A stretch of DNA of 64,000 nt from Nymphaea colorata (GCF_008831285.2 NC_045141.1:9041353-9105352), one strand, 5' to 3'. Counted from the first letter of the stretch, positions 11,590 to 25,800 are shown. A program made the numbers and translations. The notes: generated by a model from the letters alone, not told the origin.

Positions 11590-12665
11590 CAAAGAGTCGA
11601 AAAGGCCATCAAATGTTTAAAAGATAGATTTTTTTTTTCAAATAAAATTTTCAAATGGTGATTTTCCACCTCAAGTGGGAGTGGAAAGATGATTGATTAA
11701 GTATGTGGCCATCAGAACACATTCATCTCAAAAATGAATGGGTAGATTTGCTTCAAACCAAAGGGCTCTTGCAACATCAAGGTGTTGGTAGTTCTGTTAT
11801 ATCACACCGTTTTGATATTTCTGTTATATCACACCGTTTTGCTGTAATGTAGCAATGCAATTATGGTGGTGTACGGTTCCTTGTTCCTTGAGAAAGGTTT
11901 GCATATTTTGAGAAAAACTCCATGTCATTATCTGATCTTAAATTCTTGATTGGGACCTCAAATTGATTTTTTATCAAAGCAAAAAAAAAAATCATAAGGT
12001 GCAACGTCTCAAATTTGTGTCTCATCAAGAAATAATGTGCACCTGTCAATGTGGACTATGCGTAAGGTCCCCAAATGTAGAAATATTACTTGAATCGGAT
12101 TGCAAACAAGTTTGTTTTGCACGATGACAAACATCACAACTGTACTCTTTATTTAAACCACAATTCAAACAAAAGTATCAATGAATTAGTCTTAAATGAG
12201 ACTAGAGAGAATAACTAAATCATTTGTGCCAAAGTTCATGAGACGTGGTAACAGCAAAACAGTTTTGTAGAGTTGCTGCCACAAGTTGAAGATTGTAGTC
12301 ACGTTTTCTTTACCCCGACTAATCGTTATCCTCAACACCAGGATAACACAATGTAAAAAAAAAAAAGGTTACATAACACTTTAATGTTTTGGTAAGTTGA
12401 TCGACTGAAAGGAGGTTTACTTTGAATGGGGGTATACGAACGACATTATCAAGTGTGAATGACTCGAATGGGACGTCACCAACTTGGTGAACAAGAATAG
12501 ATTTCTAATAGGTAGGTTAACAGGCTTATGACACGGTTTTAGGTTTTAGAGAATAGAGCTATAGCACAATTGTGTCGACCTACTCCAAAATCAATGATCC
12601 AAGAGGCATCTTGAAGTTCAAGGGAGGGGGTGCTACATGGAAAATTGATAGAGGCTGTTTGGTTT
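11590..12665 (-). pseudogene. Copia-E1: protease to integrase fragment
   Basis: Reading from 12665 down, the words are SWIIDFGVGRHNC (protease, Ser of the DSG triad replaced by Phe), FKVNLLSVDQLTKTL (pre-integrase), NLRSDNDMEFF (integrase core Asp), LQQNGV (near the catalytic Glu) and ARALWFEANLPIHF, FLINHL-type words up to KSPFE. Stops and frameshifts occur throughout. The fragment covers the same integrase end as Copia-E2 but with different sequence, so they are two different elements. Confidence 0.72.
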
Positions 12666-12957
12666 CTTGGGAGTGACAGAATTTTATAGTACTCATCCAC
12701 AGTGAAGGCGGGTGAAACATCCCTGTTACCATTTGGTAATAAACAATATCACTATTATTTTATTTTTTGGAAGATGTACATAACGATTACATAGTATATC
12801 AATTTGTATATGACAAACAACAATTCCTCCATTACATGCACAAGACCAATAACTTTGTTACAACGTAAGATGGCATCAGAAGCTAGGAGAAGCAGTAACT
12901 CCTCTTCAAGAGTGGAATATATATCAGAAAATGCGTGCAAAGGTAGTAGGATCAATC
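12666..12957. other. Non-coding, nothing recognised
   Basis: This lies between the copia fragment and a possible terminal exon. AT-rich, no motif recognised. Confidence 0.35.
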
Positions 12958-13150
12958 AGATTGAATTATAATGATCCATCCAATGAGGAGAGACAATTTT
13001 CTAGAAAGTAATTCCGGAAAAGAACAATAATGGACAAGTCCTTGCAACCACAAATAGTCACCCATATTAGGCTTTTCATATTCAATCAAGGTGGCAACAT
13101 CTGCCATCTGCTTTATGTCATGATTGCTGGAGGTTTGCCATTTTTCTGAA
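12958..13150 (-). CDS. Possible terminal exon, product not recognised
   Basis: On the minus strand a strong acceptor (nine T then CAG, about 13151-13161) is followed by about 63 open codons ending in TGA. The peptide includes KWQTSSNHDIKQMADVATL, then EYEKPNMGDYLWLQGLVHYC and SFPELLSRKL. It looks like real protein, with mixed composition and Trp, Cys and Pro residues. I do not recognise the family. It may be the last exon of a decayed host gene, with 13384-13650 as an earlier exon. Confidence 0.35.
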
Positions 13151-13383
13151 AAAAAAAGTGGACCAAGGAATTAACTCCACATTTCTAAGCATGAAAAATT
13201 GCTAAACCTTGATTCCTTAAAAATACATACGTCAATCAAAAGACCACACAGATTAAAATAAATCCAGAGATTAGATTTCCTCTTTGGTTTGTTGAAGTCC
13301 TGTTAAGTGTTTTTCAAAATTCCATGCCAAAAACATTTTGCAAGCAAATAAAGATTCAATCGTTTCAGCAGTTTTTTGGCATC

Positions 13384-13650
13384 TTAACTTTCACCTTTAT
13401 TAGCCTTCATCACCCGAAGCACCAGATGGAAGCCCCTAATCCACCATTCCGATGTACACCACTCATCAGCAAGTTCATTTACTTTCCCTACAAATGAGCA
13501 AATGATGGCAAAGCGAACAACACAAATCAAGAATAGGAAATCCATAAGCGCATGTAGCAGGTCTACCAAATTAAACACTTTATCGGATATAGGCGAACAA
13601 TAGTTGACAACTTGCACCCCAGGTATAGCTCTTGTTCAAGATCTTTAAAA
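13384..13650 (-). CDS. Possible exon, product not recognised
   Basis: The minus strand is open for about 77 codons and reads VQVVNYCSPISDKVFNLVDL, a hydrophobic stretch, then ADEWCTSEWWIRGFHLVLRV. A donor-like AAAG|GTGAAAG follows LRVMKANK. Whether it belongs with the open stretch at 12958-13150 is inference from strand and spacing only. Confidence 0.28.
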
Positions 13651-13731
13651 GGCCTAAAAAAATATCTATGCTTCCTCAGTCACCATTTTCTGTTTCATGG
13701 TCAGTTTCACCTGCGTAGCTAACAAATGTGC

Positions 13732-13968
13732 CTAACGTTTCATGCATATCAACGACATTTTGATGTCATGATAAATTCGTTTCTTCAAAATCTGTTGTTG
13801 ACATATGCTTTCCATAAAAAATCCACTTCGTATAATTTTCACAAACTCACAGTAAATCATGTCATCCTTTACATCTTGTAAGCTCTTAAACTTACAACTG
13901 TTACACTTTATACAAGGACATCTAATCTTCTTATTAACTACTGAATTATTTGTTACGGTAAAGTGCAC
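13732..13968 (-). pseudogene. CACTA (En/Spm) transposase-associated domain fragment
   Basis: The 78-residue stretch contains KKIRCPCIKCNSCKF followed by LQDVKDDMIYCEF. This matches the Cys-rich N-terminal transposase-associated domain of plant CACTA TNP2-like proteins (pattern IRCPCxxCxN then a VxxHLyxxGF-like segment). The catalytic part is not present nearby. It is a relic. Confidence 0.6.
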
Positions 13969-16647
13969 AAACTCGTTAACCCCATTAAGATATTATGTGC
14001 TTAACCTAAGCAGGAAATACAGAATTTCGTGAATATGATTATCGTATACAATTAATGACAAAAAACTTGTAAAATTAATTTTTGTAGGCGTCCAACGAAC
14101 CTGTGCTTGCTAATCCAACTTTTATCAACCATATGGATTGCAGGAATTTCAAGCAGAAACATGTCAATCTACAACAAAAACCTTTTCCCAAGGCAAAATG
14201 ATCTGAAACCAAACTTCCTACAAGTAGGAACGTGATAATCTACAACAAAACCCTTTTTTATGGTTCCCATTTTGGCCAATTGCATCACTTTTGATGGAAT
14301 ATCAAAATTTCAAGTAGAAGCTATTTGGTGTGTATGTGCATGTATGTGTGTGCGCGCAGAAGGTAGGTCTTAGGAACTAAGGCGCCCATGGGAGACTAAA
14401 ACATCTTATTCTTTAAACCATATTCTTCTGTTTCATTTCCTTTTCTAATGTGAAAAGCGCCATATAAATCGCCATAAGTTCTCATCCAATTGTAGTACAT
14501 ATATCACACAAATGTGTTTGCTAAAAAACACATCTTTGGGACTGATGGTGCAGTTGAGGAAACTCATTTCCAAACTGCTGCAGGTAGAAAAGATGAACCG
14601 AGGAAGGCAGCAGGTACGTGGAAGGTGATCGATTCTAAAAGAGAAAACAGGTTGACGCTTCATCTTCTAGGCGGGAAATAAATTGGCACCAGACACCACC
14701 CGAATGAAGTTTTGCATCTGTTGCTAACCTCTCATCTTCCCAGCGAAATCACTCCTGGAACCTTGACGACTGCATCCGATGGGAGTTCCCCATCCAAATT
14801 TCTGCATCGAAGGTGGAACATTGAAGCGTAATCTCCACTCTTTGCCGACAGAAGGTCCCGCCAGCTCCTTTATAAGCCCTCTCCCGACGAGAGAACACCT
14901 TGTGATATTATTCTTAAAATCATTTCTTTGTCTGTGGAATTGTACAGCGAAAATAAATTATTAACCGTTAACTTGGCTTGTGAAAGGTACGAACCATATT
15001 AATGGAACAGAGATGCACAATCTCTTGCTGGATAGGAAATTGATCGTGGCGTCATGTTACCCTCCCAATCTCTTTTAACTAAAGGCAACAATCTAGGGCC
15101 TGCTACATGGGACACATTGTGGGAGCACACTTAATTTCCCTGCTATGAAATTTAGGAGAGTACCTTGCAATTGGTCTTCAAGATGCAAATGAATGAAGAG
15201 ATCACTGAATGTATTAGCATATTTTAGGCAGATGATTAACTTCTTCACCATTTCACATAATGTGTTGTTAAAATGTATGGCCCCTAAATTGCCACAAAGG
15301 TATAGGGAATCTAATGCAATCGTCCATTAATCTCTGTATTCAAAAGATAAAAATAATAAATCAACTCAAGCATATGTATGCGTTGACGTCTTCCTAAGTT
15401 GTTGAACTGTGTAACTGTACATATGAATATTATTGAGCAGATTTGGATTGACATGCTTGTGATGCTTATGCATTAATGTAAGGATCACCCTGACTTAGAC
15501 TGGATTTGGGACGAAGTTAAACTAATGTGTTGATAATTTTTGGTTCACAATCTTTTCGGGACAACTACTATCAGGTGAGTCCTAGCAGCTAGAGTCGAAG
15601 ATGATAAGACAAGCGTGGACAAATCCATATTCGATTTAGTTTACGAACTTTGTGCTTTGAAATTTTGAACTTGATGCAATAAGTGCCCACGACAGGTTAT
15701 GAACCTTAGTGTTTTGACCAAGCCCTGAAATTGAAGTGAGTTGAGAGAACGTTATATTAATGTTTGATTCGCATGTATTTTAGGAAAAAAACCTCAAAAA
15801 TTGAGTCAATATAATTGTGAAGCTGCAGAATGAATCTTATTAGTAATTATATCTGCTGTGGTTTACTGGGTCTTAAAATCGAATTGGCAATTGAATATGT
15901 CTTCTATTCATATCTTTATTACTAATTTTACTAAACCTCCAACCTTTTGTAGACTGCCCAAGTCCAGCCTGCCAATCCATGAAAAAGAATAGAAAAACAA
16001 AAGAAGAACGGTGCACCAACTCTTTCTCCATTATTTTAATCGCATACTGATTGATGATTTCTACAGATATTTCAGTGACAATCTGTCTCCATATAGAGCT
16101 CGCTGCTGGACCTCTTTCTCAGATAGTAACGTTCGGACGAGTACCCTCGCCTGCAAAGAGTTTCTTCAAACAAGCCACCCGTATCGTCCCAATGGGTTCC
16201 TCCGTCTTCCCAGCGCCAACCAGGCAAATGGGCATTATCGCCTCCTTGCTCATTGGGTGTACATGGCAAAACGCGCAGTGAATTAGAGAAACTATCATCT
16301 GGGTCTTCTTCACCCAGACAGATCGTTTTATATGATAAGGGTCGTACAATACAGAGAATACCGCAGCTACGAGTTCTATTTTCTGATCAAGTTGCTTTCA
16401 CTAGTCACTAGAGTTCATTGTTGATCGGCATGTAAAGAGAGAGAGAGTCCTGTCCCTGCCCTGTATATGAGGTGCATGCAGCATCAGACCCCTTTTGCCC
16501 ATTTCATGGTTTCATTCATCGAAACCTCAAATTTTCCCTTCTGTATTATTATCACCATCATTATTACTACATTTGAAGATGCCCGCACAAAGGGCAAATT
16601 TTTCTTCTTTCTTTTCCTTTTGCGTTTTTTGACAGACAATACCTATA
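13969..16647. other. Intergenic sequence downstream of MRS2
   Basis: No gene is recognised. A GC-richer stretch at about 16040-16290 is open in several frames on both strands but shows no family motif. The part nearest 16648 must include the 3' UTR of the MRS2 gene on the minus strand; I could not fix a poly(A) signal. Confidence 0.35.
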
Positions 16648-16878
16648 TTACAAGGGCATCAATCTTCTGTGCCTAAAGAACCATAAAAATGTGCAGAAAA
16701 TAAAAATTCCGCATGCACCAGTGATCAATAAAACCCACTTGAATGCCTCTGGTTCATCAAATAGTGATATCGAGAAATTCATGCCAAAGATTCCTGCTAC
16801 TACCCCAAAGATTGCAACAACAAATGTCGCAGTTGTAAGCAGCAATTCAAACTGAATCAACTGATTCCGCACATTGTC
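16648..16878 (-). CDS. MRS2: MRS2 exon 5 (residues 369-444) with both membrane helices
   Basis: 231 bp from acceptor TGCAG to stop TAA (16648-16650). It encodes [19 protein letters not shown], the first helix ending in FGMNF, a short acidic loop (LFDEPEAF), the second helix and the basic tail [11 protein letters not shown] is the selectivity signature of this superfamily. Confidence 0.96.
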   Translation of the reverse strand, partial: DNVRNQLIQFELLLTTATFVVAIFGVVAGIFGMNFSISLFDEPEAFKWVLLITGACGIFIFCTFLWFFRHRRLMPL

Positions 16879-19800
16879 CTGCATCAGACCAGTAACAATA
16901 TGAAATTATTTTGTGGCAGTAATACCAAAGGTTGACAAAGGCAAATTAGTATGCTAGCAGTGCCAATCAGATGTTGACAACTTGGAATATGGAATTAGTT
17001 CTGTCCTCCAATCTAGTAGATAAAGCAACCAGAAGGCACCTCATCGGTTTATTAATTAGCAAAGATGTTACCTGGCACATCGGGCTACACTATCCACAGG
17101 AATGCAATTTTCAAGAATGATGCATGACTATGTTTCTGCGTGAAGGGTAACTGGTGGACCTTTTCTTGCATTCTATACAGCTCTATGCCATCTCAAAAAT
17201 AAAGGGAGAATAGTGCTAACCAATTGTATATTGATGAAGTCCTCTGTATCATCTATATATTCCTTGAGCTGTAAAGATTAAAGTCATTCAGGAATTTTAG
17301 CAAGAACGATGTTAAGGTCAGCCAACATGAAAAGGAAAGAAATCTTGTTTGGGTTGTGTACCGATGTTAGCTTGTTGAGGGTGCTGTCAATGACAACGAA
17401 GTAGGCTTCCAGTAACATTTCCAATTCCTCAATGTTTTCCGTGGCACTTTCTGAACTCTTCATGCTCTCGTGTCTACTTCTAGCTATGCTTAGGCTCTTC
17501 TCAAGTCTCCGGGTTTCTGTAGGAGAAGAAACAGGGGAAACAGGAGCAGAAACCGACATTCCAGCTCCTATAGAGCTGTAACCGGCTATAGATTGATCAC
17601 CATCAATAGCAGATTCCACTCGCAGCTTTTTCTCTGTCAGATACATTTCAGCCATGTCACCATCATCATCCATAAGTTGTTCAATCTCATCCCTGACCTG
17701 TAAGAAATGGAACTCACAATGAAATAAAAGTGGATGAGAGTGAACATAAGATAAAGTAACAAAAGAAGTACCTTCTGAACCCTCCGGGTCAAAGCAACAA
17801 GTCTGCTCTTCAACCGACGCACTCGTTCCAAATTTAAGGTACTTATTTTAGAGGTCAGTTCATCCAACAAAGGATATGCCTCTATCTCTAGATCTGCAGC
17901 CTTTTTGGGGCCAAAAAAAATTCCCTTATTAAAGAGTTAGCTGTGGAAAATGACCAACAATTATAAAGAGAATGTCTACAGATTCAAACTTGGAGTACAA
18001 TAATCAAATTAAGGCTTTGGAAAGCTGCCAAATTTCAGTAGAGTGACAAAATCAATCGAAAATGTCCTAGAAAAAGTGAGATGAATATGAGATGATTTCA
18101 GAAAGATATTGAGGGTCAGAACCGCTCAGTTTCTGGATAGGTTAGACTGACCTTGTGACAAACAAATAATCGAACATAGGCTTCTCTTGTTTAGCTAAAT
18201 TTGTTTGGCCAAGCTACAAGAGGAGGGACCCAACATCTCCATACACAATACATGCATGGAATCAAAAGTATCTTTTCCGCCATGTAAGTAGGTTTTATGA
18301 TGGAACCATTTTTTATGGAACAAGATGCAAAAATCCTTATTATGTCATTTATCAGATTTGCTATGGATAAACTCAACATGAATATGTGTTCTACCTAACA
18401 ATAAATTTCTGTTGACCGTGATCAGAAAACCAATTCAGTTTGTTCAAGATGGAGACAAAAACAAAAATTTTGAACTATAATAGGCAAATGAGACTGAGTT
18501 GTTTGAGAGGAATAGGCTTCAGAACTGCTACAGAATAGGAGAACTTTGAGAATAAAGAGGAGTCAAAGCCATATACAATGGTCTCAGCAGACTTTTCCCG
18601 AACTTGGAAGAGGTCAATGACAGCATCTCCTGAAGCTGAAGATATGCTAGAACTACAAGCTATCAGAACATCCCTTTGAAAGATATGTAAGAGCTACAAG
18701 ACTGACCATGACTCCCGACTACGCTTTTATTGATGACTTTGGTCAAATATGTCCAGACAGGTGATCAGGTATATGCACAGAGATTGACTTAAGATATGCA
18801 GACAAAATAGCTTTGGTTGGATAACTGGATCTACGTGGGTTAATGCCTAAGGATGGTATCATCACATCCAATGGCCTGAATTGTAATCAGCACTAAGCAG
18901 CACTGCCATTATAATACAGTTTTGACATCGAACACTTGCCATAGGTATGAGGTAGGAAGGAACAAAACTGCTTTCTCAGTCTTGGCCTAAAGAAGGACAT
19001 CAGGCAGGTTTTAGTGGCTTTATTTCATGGCCAGTAAAGTAGGTTGGAAAGAGTATCCAATGCAGTAAACAAACTTCACTGCTTAACGTAGGTGATCAGA
19101 TCACTGGTTATTTCTCACCAGCAGAGCGGAGATGCAGGTTTTAACTCATAGCCTTTCTTCCAACTGAACTTGTTTCATCAGAAGAAGGTGCAGTTAAGCT
19201 TGTCACAAAAAGCCTTCATAGTCTTGGTCTTCAATGTTATTGCACATGCTAGTCTGAGAAGTCCAATATTGGAAGATCTCAGATGTCTGACTGCTCTGGG
19301 TGTGAGATTGGGGTCCCAAAATCATTCTTCATTTTGTTCTTTGGGTTGACACAGGCAACTGCTTGGACTGATCTAATCTAGCATTTTCATAGTTCTTGTT
19401 GAAGCATGTCAAATGGGTTTCAGGACCGGGTCTGAATCTATACCCGATTAATCGTGTAGCCCTTGTTGGGCCTTATTTAAGGGTTGTAACCCTAATTTTG
19501 AGAAGTTAATGAAATCTTAAGAGAGAGAGAGTCTGGTCACTAGTGGGCGCCAGTTCCTCCTCGTCCGTGGTTTTTTTCCTCTTGCTAAGGGTTTTTCCAC
19601 GTTACATCGTGTTCATCGTATTCCTTTGTTCTTGATCCTCGTGTTTCTACACGGTATCAGAGCCGTGAAGATCCGGCGTGACTAATTCGGATTTTTGTTT
19701 CTGTTGTGGCCGTGTGAGAGGACTCGTGCCGGTACTGTTCATTGCCCATCGCCCGACGGTTCCAATCACGTGATGTTACTGTTTACTGCCCGACGTTGGT

Positions 19801-22800
19801 CATCGCCTGACACCGTGGAGTTCCGGCATCTCTTCCAGCGACGCACTCGACACTGTTGAAGTTTTGGCGATGCACTCGACACCGTCTGGAGCTTCGGCGT
19901 CTCTCTGTTCCGGTGACCCTGTTTCTGTCCTGCTTGCCGTTGTGACGTTCTGGTGGACTCAGGCGAAGGCTGCTGTGTCCGACGGTGCACCTTCTGCGCC
20001 CGAGAGTTTTTTTCTCTTCACCCTTCGTAGAGCATCGCCCGAGACCACCGCTGTTGCCTCTGCCAGCGCCTAACGTCGCCACTCCGTGATCTGTTCCTGC
20101 CGCCGCCGCCACCACCTGACTGCATCGCCTGGAAATGCTGCTGCCACCGACTGCCTCACCCGACGTTACTCCATCGCCCGACAAGTTGTTTCTGTTCAGC
20201 CCCTGTTTTTGCTGTGGTGGAGTTCTTGTTTTTGGCCCGTTTGTTCCCTCTTTTGTTGTCCGTGTTCTGCCGCTGCTGCTGGTTCTTTTTGCCCTCTTTG
20301 TAAGACATGTCTGCAATTATGGCAGCCTCTTTCTCGTCGACCGTCAACACTGATCAGAATGAAGCTGTGGCTTGTAGAACCGAGAGTATTCCTGTTCAGG
20401 TCACTACCATTCGCCTTACTAAGGAAAATTATCTTAAGTGGGCTGCCGCCATCACCATGGGAATAGCTGGTCGAGGCCATATTGCATATGTGAATGGGAG
20501 TAAAGTTGAACCTGCTGCAAACAGTACAGCTTGGGATACTTGGTTTCTTGAGGACAACCAAGTAAAAACTTGGATTGTTAATTCGGTCTCGTCTGATATT
20601 CAATCTCTCATTCTTCGTAAGAAGACTGCGAGAGATATGTGGATCATGTTGGAACAAATGTATGGCCAAAAGAAGAGGAAGGTTCGTGTGTATCAACTAA
20701 TGAATGATGTATATGCTCTTAGGCAAGGAGATCGCTCGGTCGCAGATTTCTATGCAGCTCTAAAATCCAAATGAAAGGATCTTGACTATCATTCCGAGGC
20801 CACTTGGCACTGTCATGACGATCAGATGCAGTATGTTGCCAAAGAATGGGAGAATAGGATATTCCTGTTCTTAGCAGGGCTAAATGATGAATTTGAAAAT
20901 ATCAGGAGTCAGATTCTTAACTTCGAAGAATCCTTCAATATTGAAGATGTCCACTCCCGTGTTGAGGTTGAAGAACAGAGAAGACTTGTTACCCCTGGGG
21001 GGAAGAGGGATCACATACCTTATAATGAGAGATCTGCACTTGTTAGTCGTGGTCCGGGTAGTGCTCCCAAACCTCTTCGTAGATGCACTCATTGCAAGAA
21101 GACTGGCCATACTGTGGATTTCTGTTGGGATCTTCATCCACAAAAACGGGGTAACAGGGCGAGATCTTCTAGTGGGAAGACACCTGTGTCAGAGGATACC
21201 AAGTCTAGTGGAGGCAAGGCCTCCATTTCTGCTGAACAGCTTCGTGAACTGCAGGCCTATTTGGGTCAGATCGATGTCAATCCGACCGAGACATCAGATG
21301 AGATGAAGGCTAATCATGCTCTTGCTATTGTAGGGGATAAAGGTAACTCCTACTTGGAAGAATGGATTGTTGACAATGGTGCTACTCACCACATGACAGG
21401 TAACCCTAAATTGTTTCATGAGTATAAGTTGGCTTCTGGAAGAGAACGTGTATCTCTCGCAAATGGTTCCTCTACCTTTGTGGCTGGAGAAGGGAGTCTG
21501 TCCTTGTTGGACAAATTTCATATGCGAGGCGCATTACATGTCCATCAGCTTCCCTTAAATCTCTTATCAGTTAGTAAACTTACTAAAGAGCTGAATTGTG
21601 AACTCATTTTCTCTGCAAATCGTTGTGTTTTGCAGGACTTGGTGACAGGAAAGAGGATTGGGATTGGTTTGGCGTCTGATGGCTTATATCGTCTTCCCAT
21701 ACGTGTGGCCACGACTCTTATGACAGCGATCAGCAAGACGGAAAAGAGAAGAGAAGATTGTCTTCAGTCCTTTTTGTATTGGCATGAACGCCTTGGGCAT
21801 TTACCTTTTGGGATTTTAAAACAATTGTTTCTCGATATTGTCGTGAGAGAAGGAGAGAGAAGAAAACACGTACAACTTATTATTCATCACGTACCCTAAC
21901 CCTTACTTAAGGGAGAATTAGGGTAAAAAAAAAATTACAATGTAAACGAAAAGTTTTGTGAAAATAATTAAAGAACTGTCAAGTTCTTTTATATTCTAAA
22001 AACTACCTCAACTTCAACACTGCCCCTCAAGCTGGAGCATAGATATCTACCATGTTCAGCTTGTTACAACACTTTGAAAATTCCCTAATTGCAAGAGCCT
22101 TAGTAAAGATATCAGCAGTTTGTTCTTCAGAGACCACGTGAGTTGTAGAAATCACTCCTCCTTGAACTAAATCACGAATGTAATGACAATCAACTTCAAT
22201 GTGTTTAGTTCTTTCGTGAAAGACTAGGTTATTTGCAATATAAGTGGCAGCCCTGTTATCACAAAACATTGTCATAGGTAGTTGAACTGGAATGTCAAGG
22301 CTTTCAAGCATGGATTTAACCCATGTTAATTCTGCTGCCGTTTGGGCCATGGCCCTATATTCGGACTCAGCACTAGACCGTGAGACCACATTTTGTTTCT
22401 TGCTCCTCCAAGATATAAGATTCCCTCCTACAAAAACACAAAATTCAGTGGTAGATTTTCTATCTTCAACAGATCCTGCATAGTCTGCATCACTATAGGC
22501 TTGGACATCTAAGGTTTTCCCTTTCTTGAATAGTAGTCCTTTACCAGGAGAAGACTTTAAGTATTTGAGTATCATCAATGCAGCTTCCCAGTGAATCTTC
22601 CTCGGTTTCTCCATAAATTGACTCAACTTTCCCACTGCAAAACTAATAACTAATATCTGGTCTTGTAACTGTCACATAAAGAAGCTTGTCAATTAAGGAT
22701 CTATACGTCTTGGACTCTACAAGTTCTGACTGCTCATCATGTAGGTGCAATCGTGGATTCATGGGAATGGTGGCAGGTTTTGCCCCCAACATTCCAGTTT

Positions 22801-25800
22801 CTTGCAATAAGTCTAAAATGTACTTTCTTTTAGAGAGAACTATTCCTTCTTTACCACGAGCCACTTCTATTCCAAGAAAATACCTCAAGTGTCCAAGATC
22901 TCTTGTGACAAAATGCTTTTGAAGAAATTCTTTGGTCTCAGATATACCTTGTTTATAGTTGCCGGTCAATATAATATCATCAACATATACTGCCAAGATA
23001 ACCATACCCAACTCTCCCTTCTTAACAAACACTGAATGATCAAGAGGTGACCTTTGGAATCCACTCTGTGAGACTATCAGATAGTTTATGAAACCACGCA
23101 CGGGGACTTTGTTACAGCCCATATATGGCCTTTCGCAATTTGCACACCTTCCCACACTCCCCCTGAACCTCGAAGCCAGGTGGTTGTTGCATATAAACTG
23201 TCTCCTTAAGATCGCCATACAAGAATGCATTTTTGACATCCAATTGATGCATCTGCCAGTCATAGTGAACTGCAAGAGAAATCAAGAGGCGAATGGTACC
23301 TAGCCGAGCCACTGGTGAGAACGTGTCAAAAAAATCAATACCATAGGTCTGAGTATACCCTTTTGCGACCAGCCGAGCTTTATAGCGTTCAAGGGTACCA
23401 TCTACATGGTATTTGATAGTGAATACCCATTTGGATCCAACAATATCACAACCAGAAGGAGGAGCAATAAGGTCCCATGTGTGGCATTCCTGTAAAGTAT
23501 GTATTTCCTCTTCCATAGCCTGGCGCCAATTAGGGTCTAGTAATGCTTGTTGATGACATGTCGGAGTAGTATAAGTAGACAGAGCATGAATGAATTGTCG
23601 CACCTTGTCACTTACATATTCAGACGTCACAAACTGTGAAATGGGATGAATGGTGCATTGACGTTTACCCTTCCGCAAGGCAATAGGAAGATCCTGCGAG
23701 TCAGAGATAACCGGAGGCGAGGAATCAGGTACACTTACCTCAGGAGAGGATGATGGAGGAGAGCCATGTGAGAGACCCTGTCGGCGAGAGTAGACTAATG
23801 GAGGATCCGAAAAACGACTTCGGGGTGGTGATGAACTCGGAAGGGACATAAGCGGGAAAGGTGGGATTGGCAAAGGGCATTGAGGGAGACTCTCAGGACA
23901 AGAGGTTGATGGTTGTGGGAAATATGGACGAGACTCAAAGAATGTGACATCCGCACTGACATACTCTTTCTGGGTGAGAGGGTCAAAGCATTTATAGCCT
24001 CATTGGTTCTTGGGATAACCAATGAAAATACATTTTCGGGCTTGGGGAGCAAATTTATCTCGCTTTGGTCCAATGATATGAACGAAGCATGTGCATCCAA
24101 ACACACGAGGTGGAGTTTGAAACAATGGACGATTTGGGTAAAGCATTTGAACTGGAATTTTGTTAAGTATAGATGAAGATGGTAGGCGATTAATGAGGTA
24201 ACAAGCAGTTAGGATCGCATCCCCCCAAAAGTAAGATGGTACATGGCTCTGTATCATAAGAGTACGAGCAACTTCCAACAAATGTCAATGCTTTCGCTCT
24301 GCAACACCAGTCTGTTGCGAGGTATGTGGACAGGTGAATTGAGGAACAATTCCATGTTTTGAGTAAAATTGCAAAAGATTGGACGATTTGAATTCAAGAG
24401 CATTGTCAGTGCGAACAGACTTAACAGAAACTCCAAATTGAGTCTTTATTTCAATAATAAGATTTTGAAGGATACATATAGCTGCAGAACATTCTTTAAA
24501 AAGGAAAACCCAACTAGCACGAGAGAAATCATCAACAACGACCAAATAATACTAAAATTTAGACCGGCTAGCAGTACGGCTAGGCCCCCACACATCGACA
24601 TGAAGTAAATAAAACATACTATGACTCGAAGGACTTAGACTCGAAGGAAAACTACTCCTAGTGTGTTTTCCAAGTTGACAAGCTTCACACTGGAGTGACT
24701 CTGACATGGAAAGCTGAGGAAACAAGCAACGAAGTTTTAACACTGATGGATGCCCAAGTCTGAGATGCCACTGGAGACTGGTAGGTTTGGATGGAACTGA
24801 TGTAGCAGTTATGTCCATGGCCTCAGACAGGAAATAGACTCCCCCTCATTCATGGCCTCCACCAATCATCCTCCCAGTCCGGAAGTCCTGAAACCAACAC
24901 GAACCAGGATAAAAAATGACTCTACAGTTCAAATCATGAGTTAGCCCTTTAACTGAGAGAAGATGAGTGGGAAAATCAGGAGCAAACAACACGTTATTCA
25001 CAGTTAAACAATCAGAAATTTTCACACTGCCCCAACCGATAATAGGAGAGAATCTCCCATCTGCAAGCTTCACCTGTCTAGGTTGAGGAAAATGGTGAAG
25101 CACGGTGAATAAGTTTGGTCTACTGCAAAAGTGCTTGGAGGCTCCAAAATCAATAATCCATGACATACCTGGATCTCGGTTCTGCATAGTGGTGGAAAGA
25201 GCAGAATCACCCACAACTGTAGACGCCAAGGAGGAAGATGAAGCTTTCTGAGCCAGAAATTGTTCATACTCTGATTTACTCATACTAACAGTGACATTTT
25301 CTACATTTGATTCTGTATGGCCATCTTCAACATGTGAAGCTTTTGGGATATGAGACGAGTTCTTGATCTGTGATGACTCGGAGCCTCGGATCATAGGGCA
25401 ACCATGTTTATTCCAGCAACTATCTTCTAGATGACCAAGTCTTCCACAGAACGTGCATTGAAATCTACCACGTCCACCTCCTGAACTACGACCTCATCTC
25501 CCTCTATTGAAGGTCTGTCCTCGGCTTCCTGAGATGGCTAAGGACTGCCCATGACCTCCTGGGACAGCTAATGCTGAAGAAGGTGCATCAGTTGAAGATG
25601 GAGATAGAGTCACCGCCAGACGACTTAGCCTATTATAGGCCTCAGCAAGGTCTGGAATTTCAGCCCCAGTCAACATTTGGGCTTTGGCCACTGCAAAATC
25701 AGGAGATAACCCAGCTAAAAATTTCGCCACCATGTGCTGCTCAAAGTGGGTTTTGTAGCATGATTGACATGGGAGACGTAGGGCTTTGAGCCTCTCATAG

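Noticed and set aside
16011-16349. GC-richer patch open on both strands near the 3' side of MRS2
   Set aside because: No motif or splice structure could be tied to it; left within the intergenic description.
19766-20466. Long open frames on both strands in the Copia-A leader
   Set aside because: Composition effect in the GC-rich leader. The true gag frame starts at 20307 and is supported by Gag motifs.
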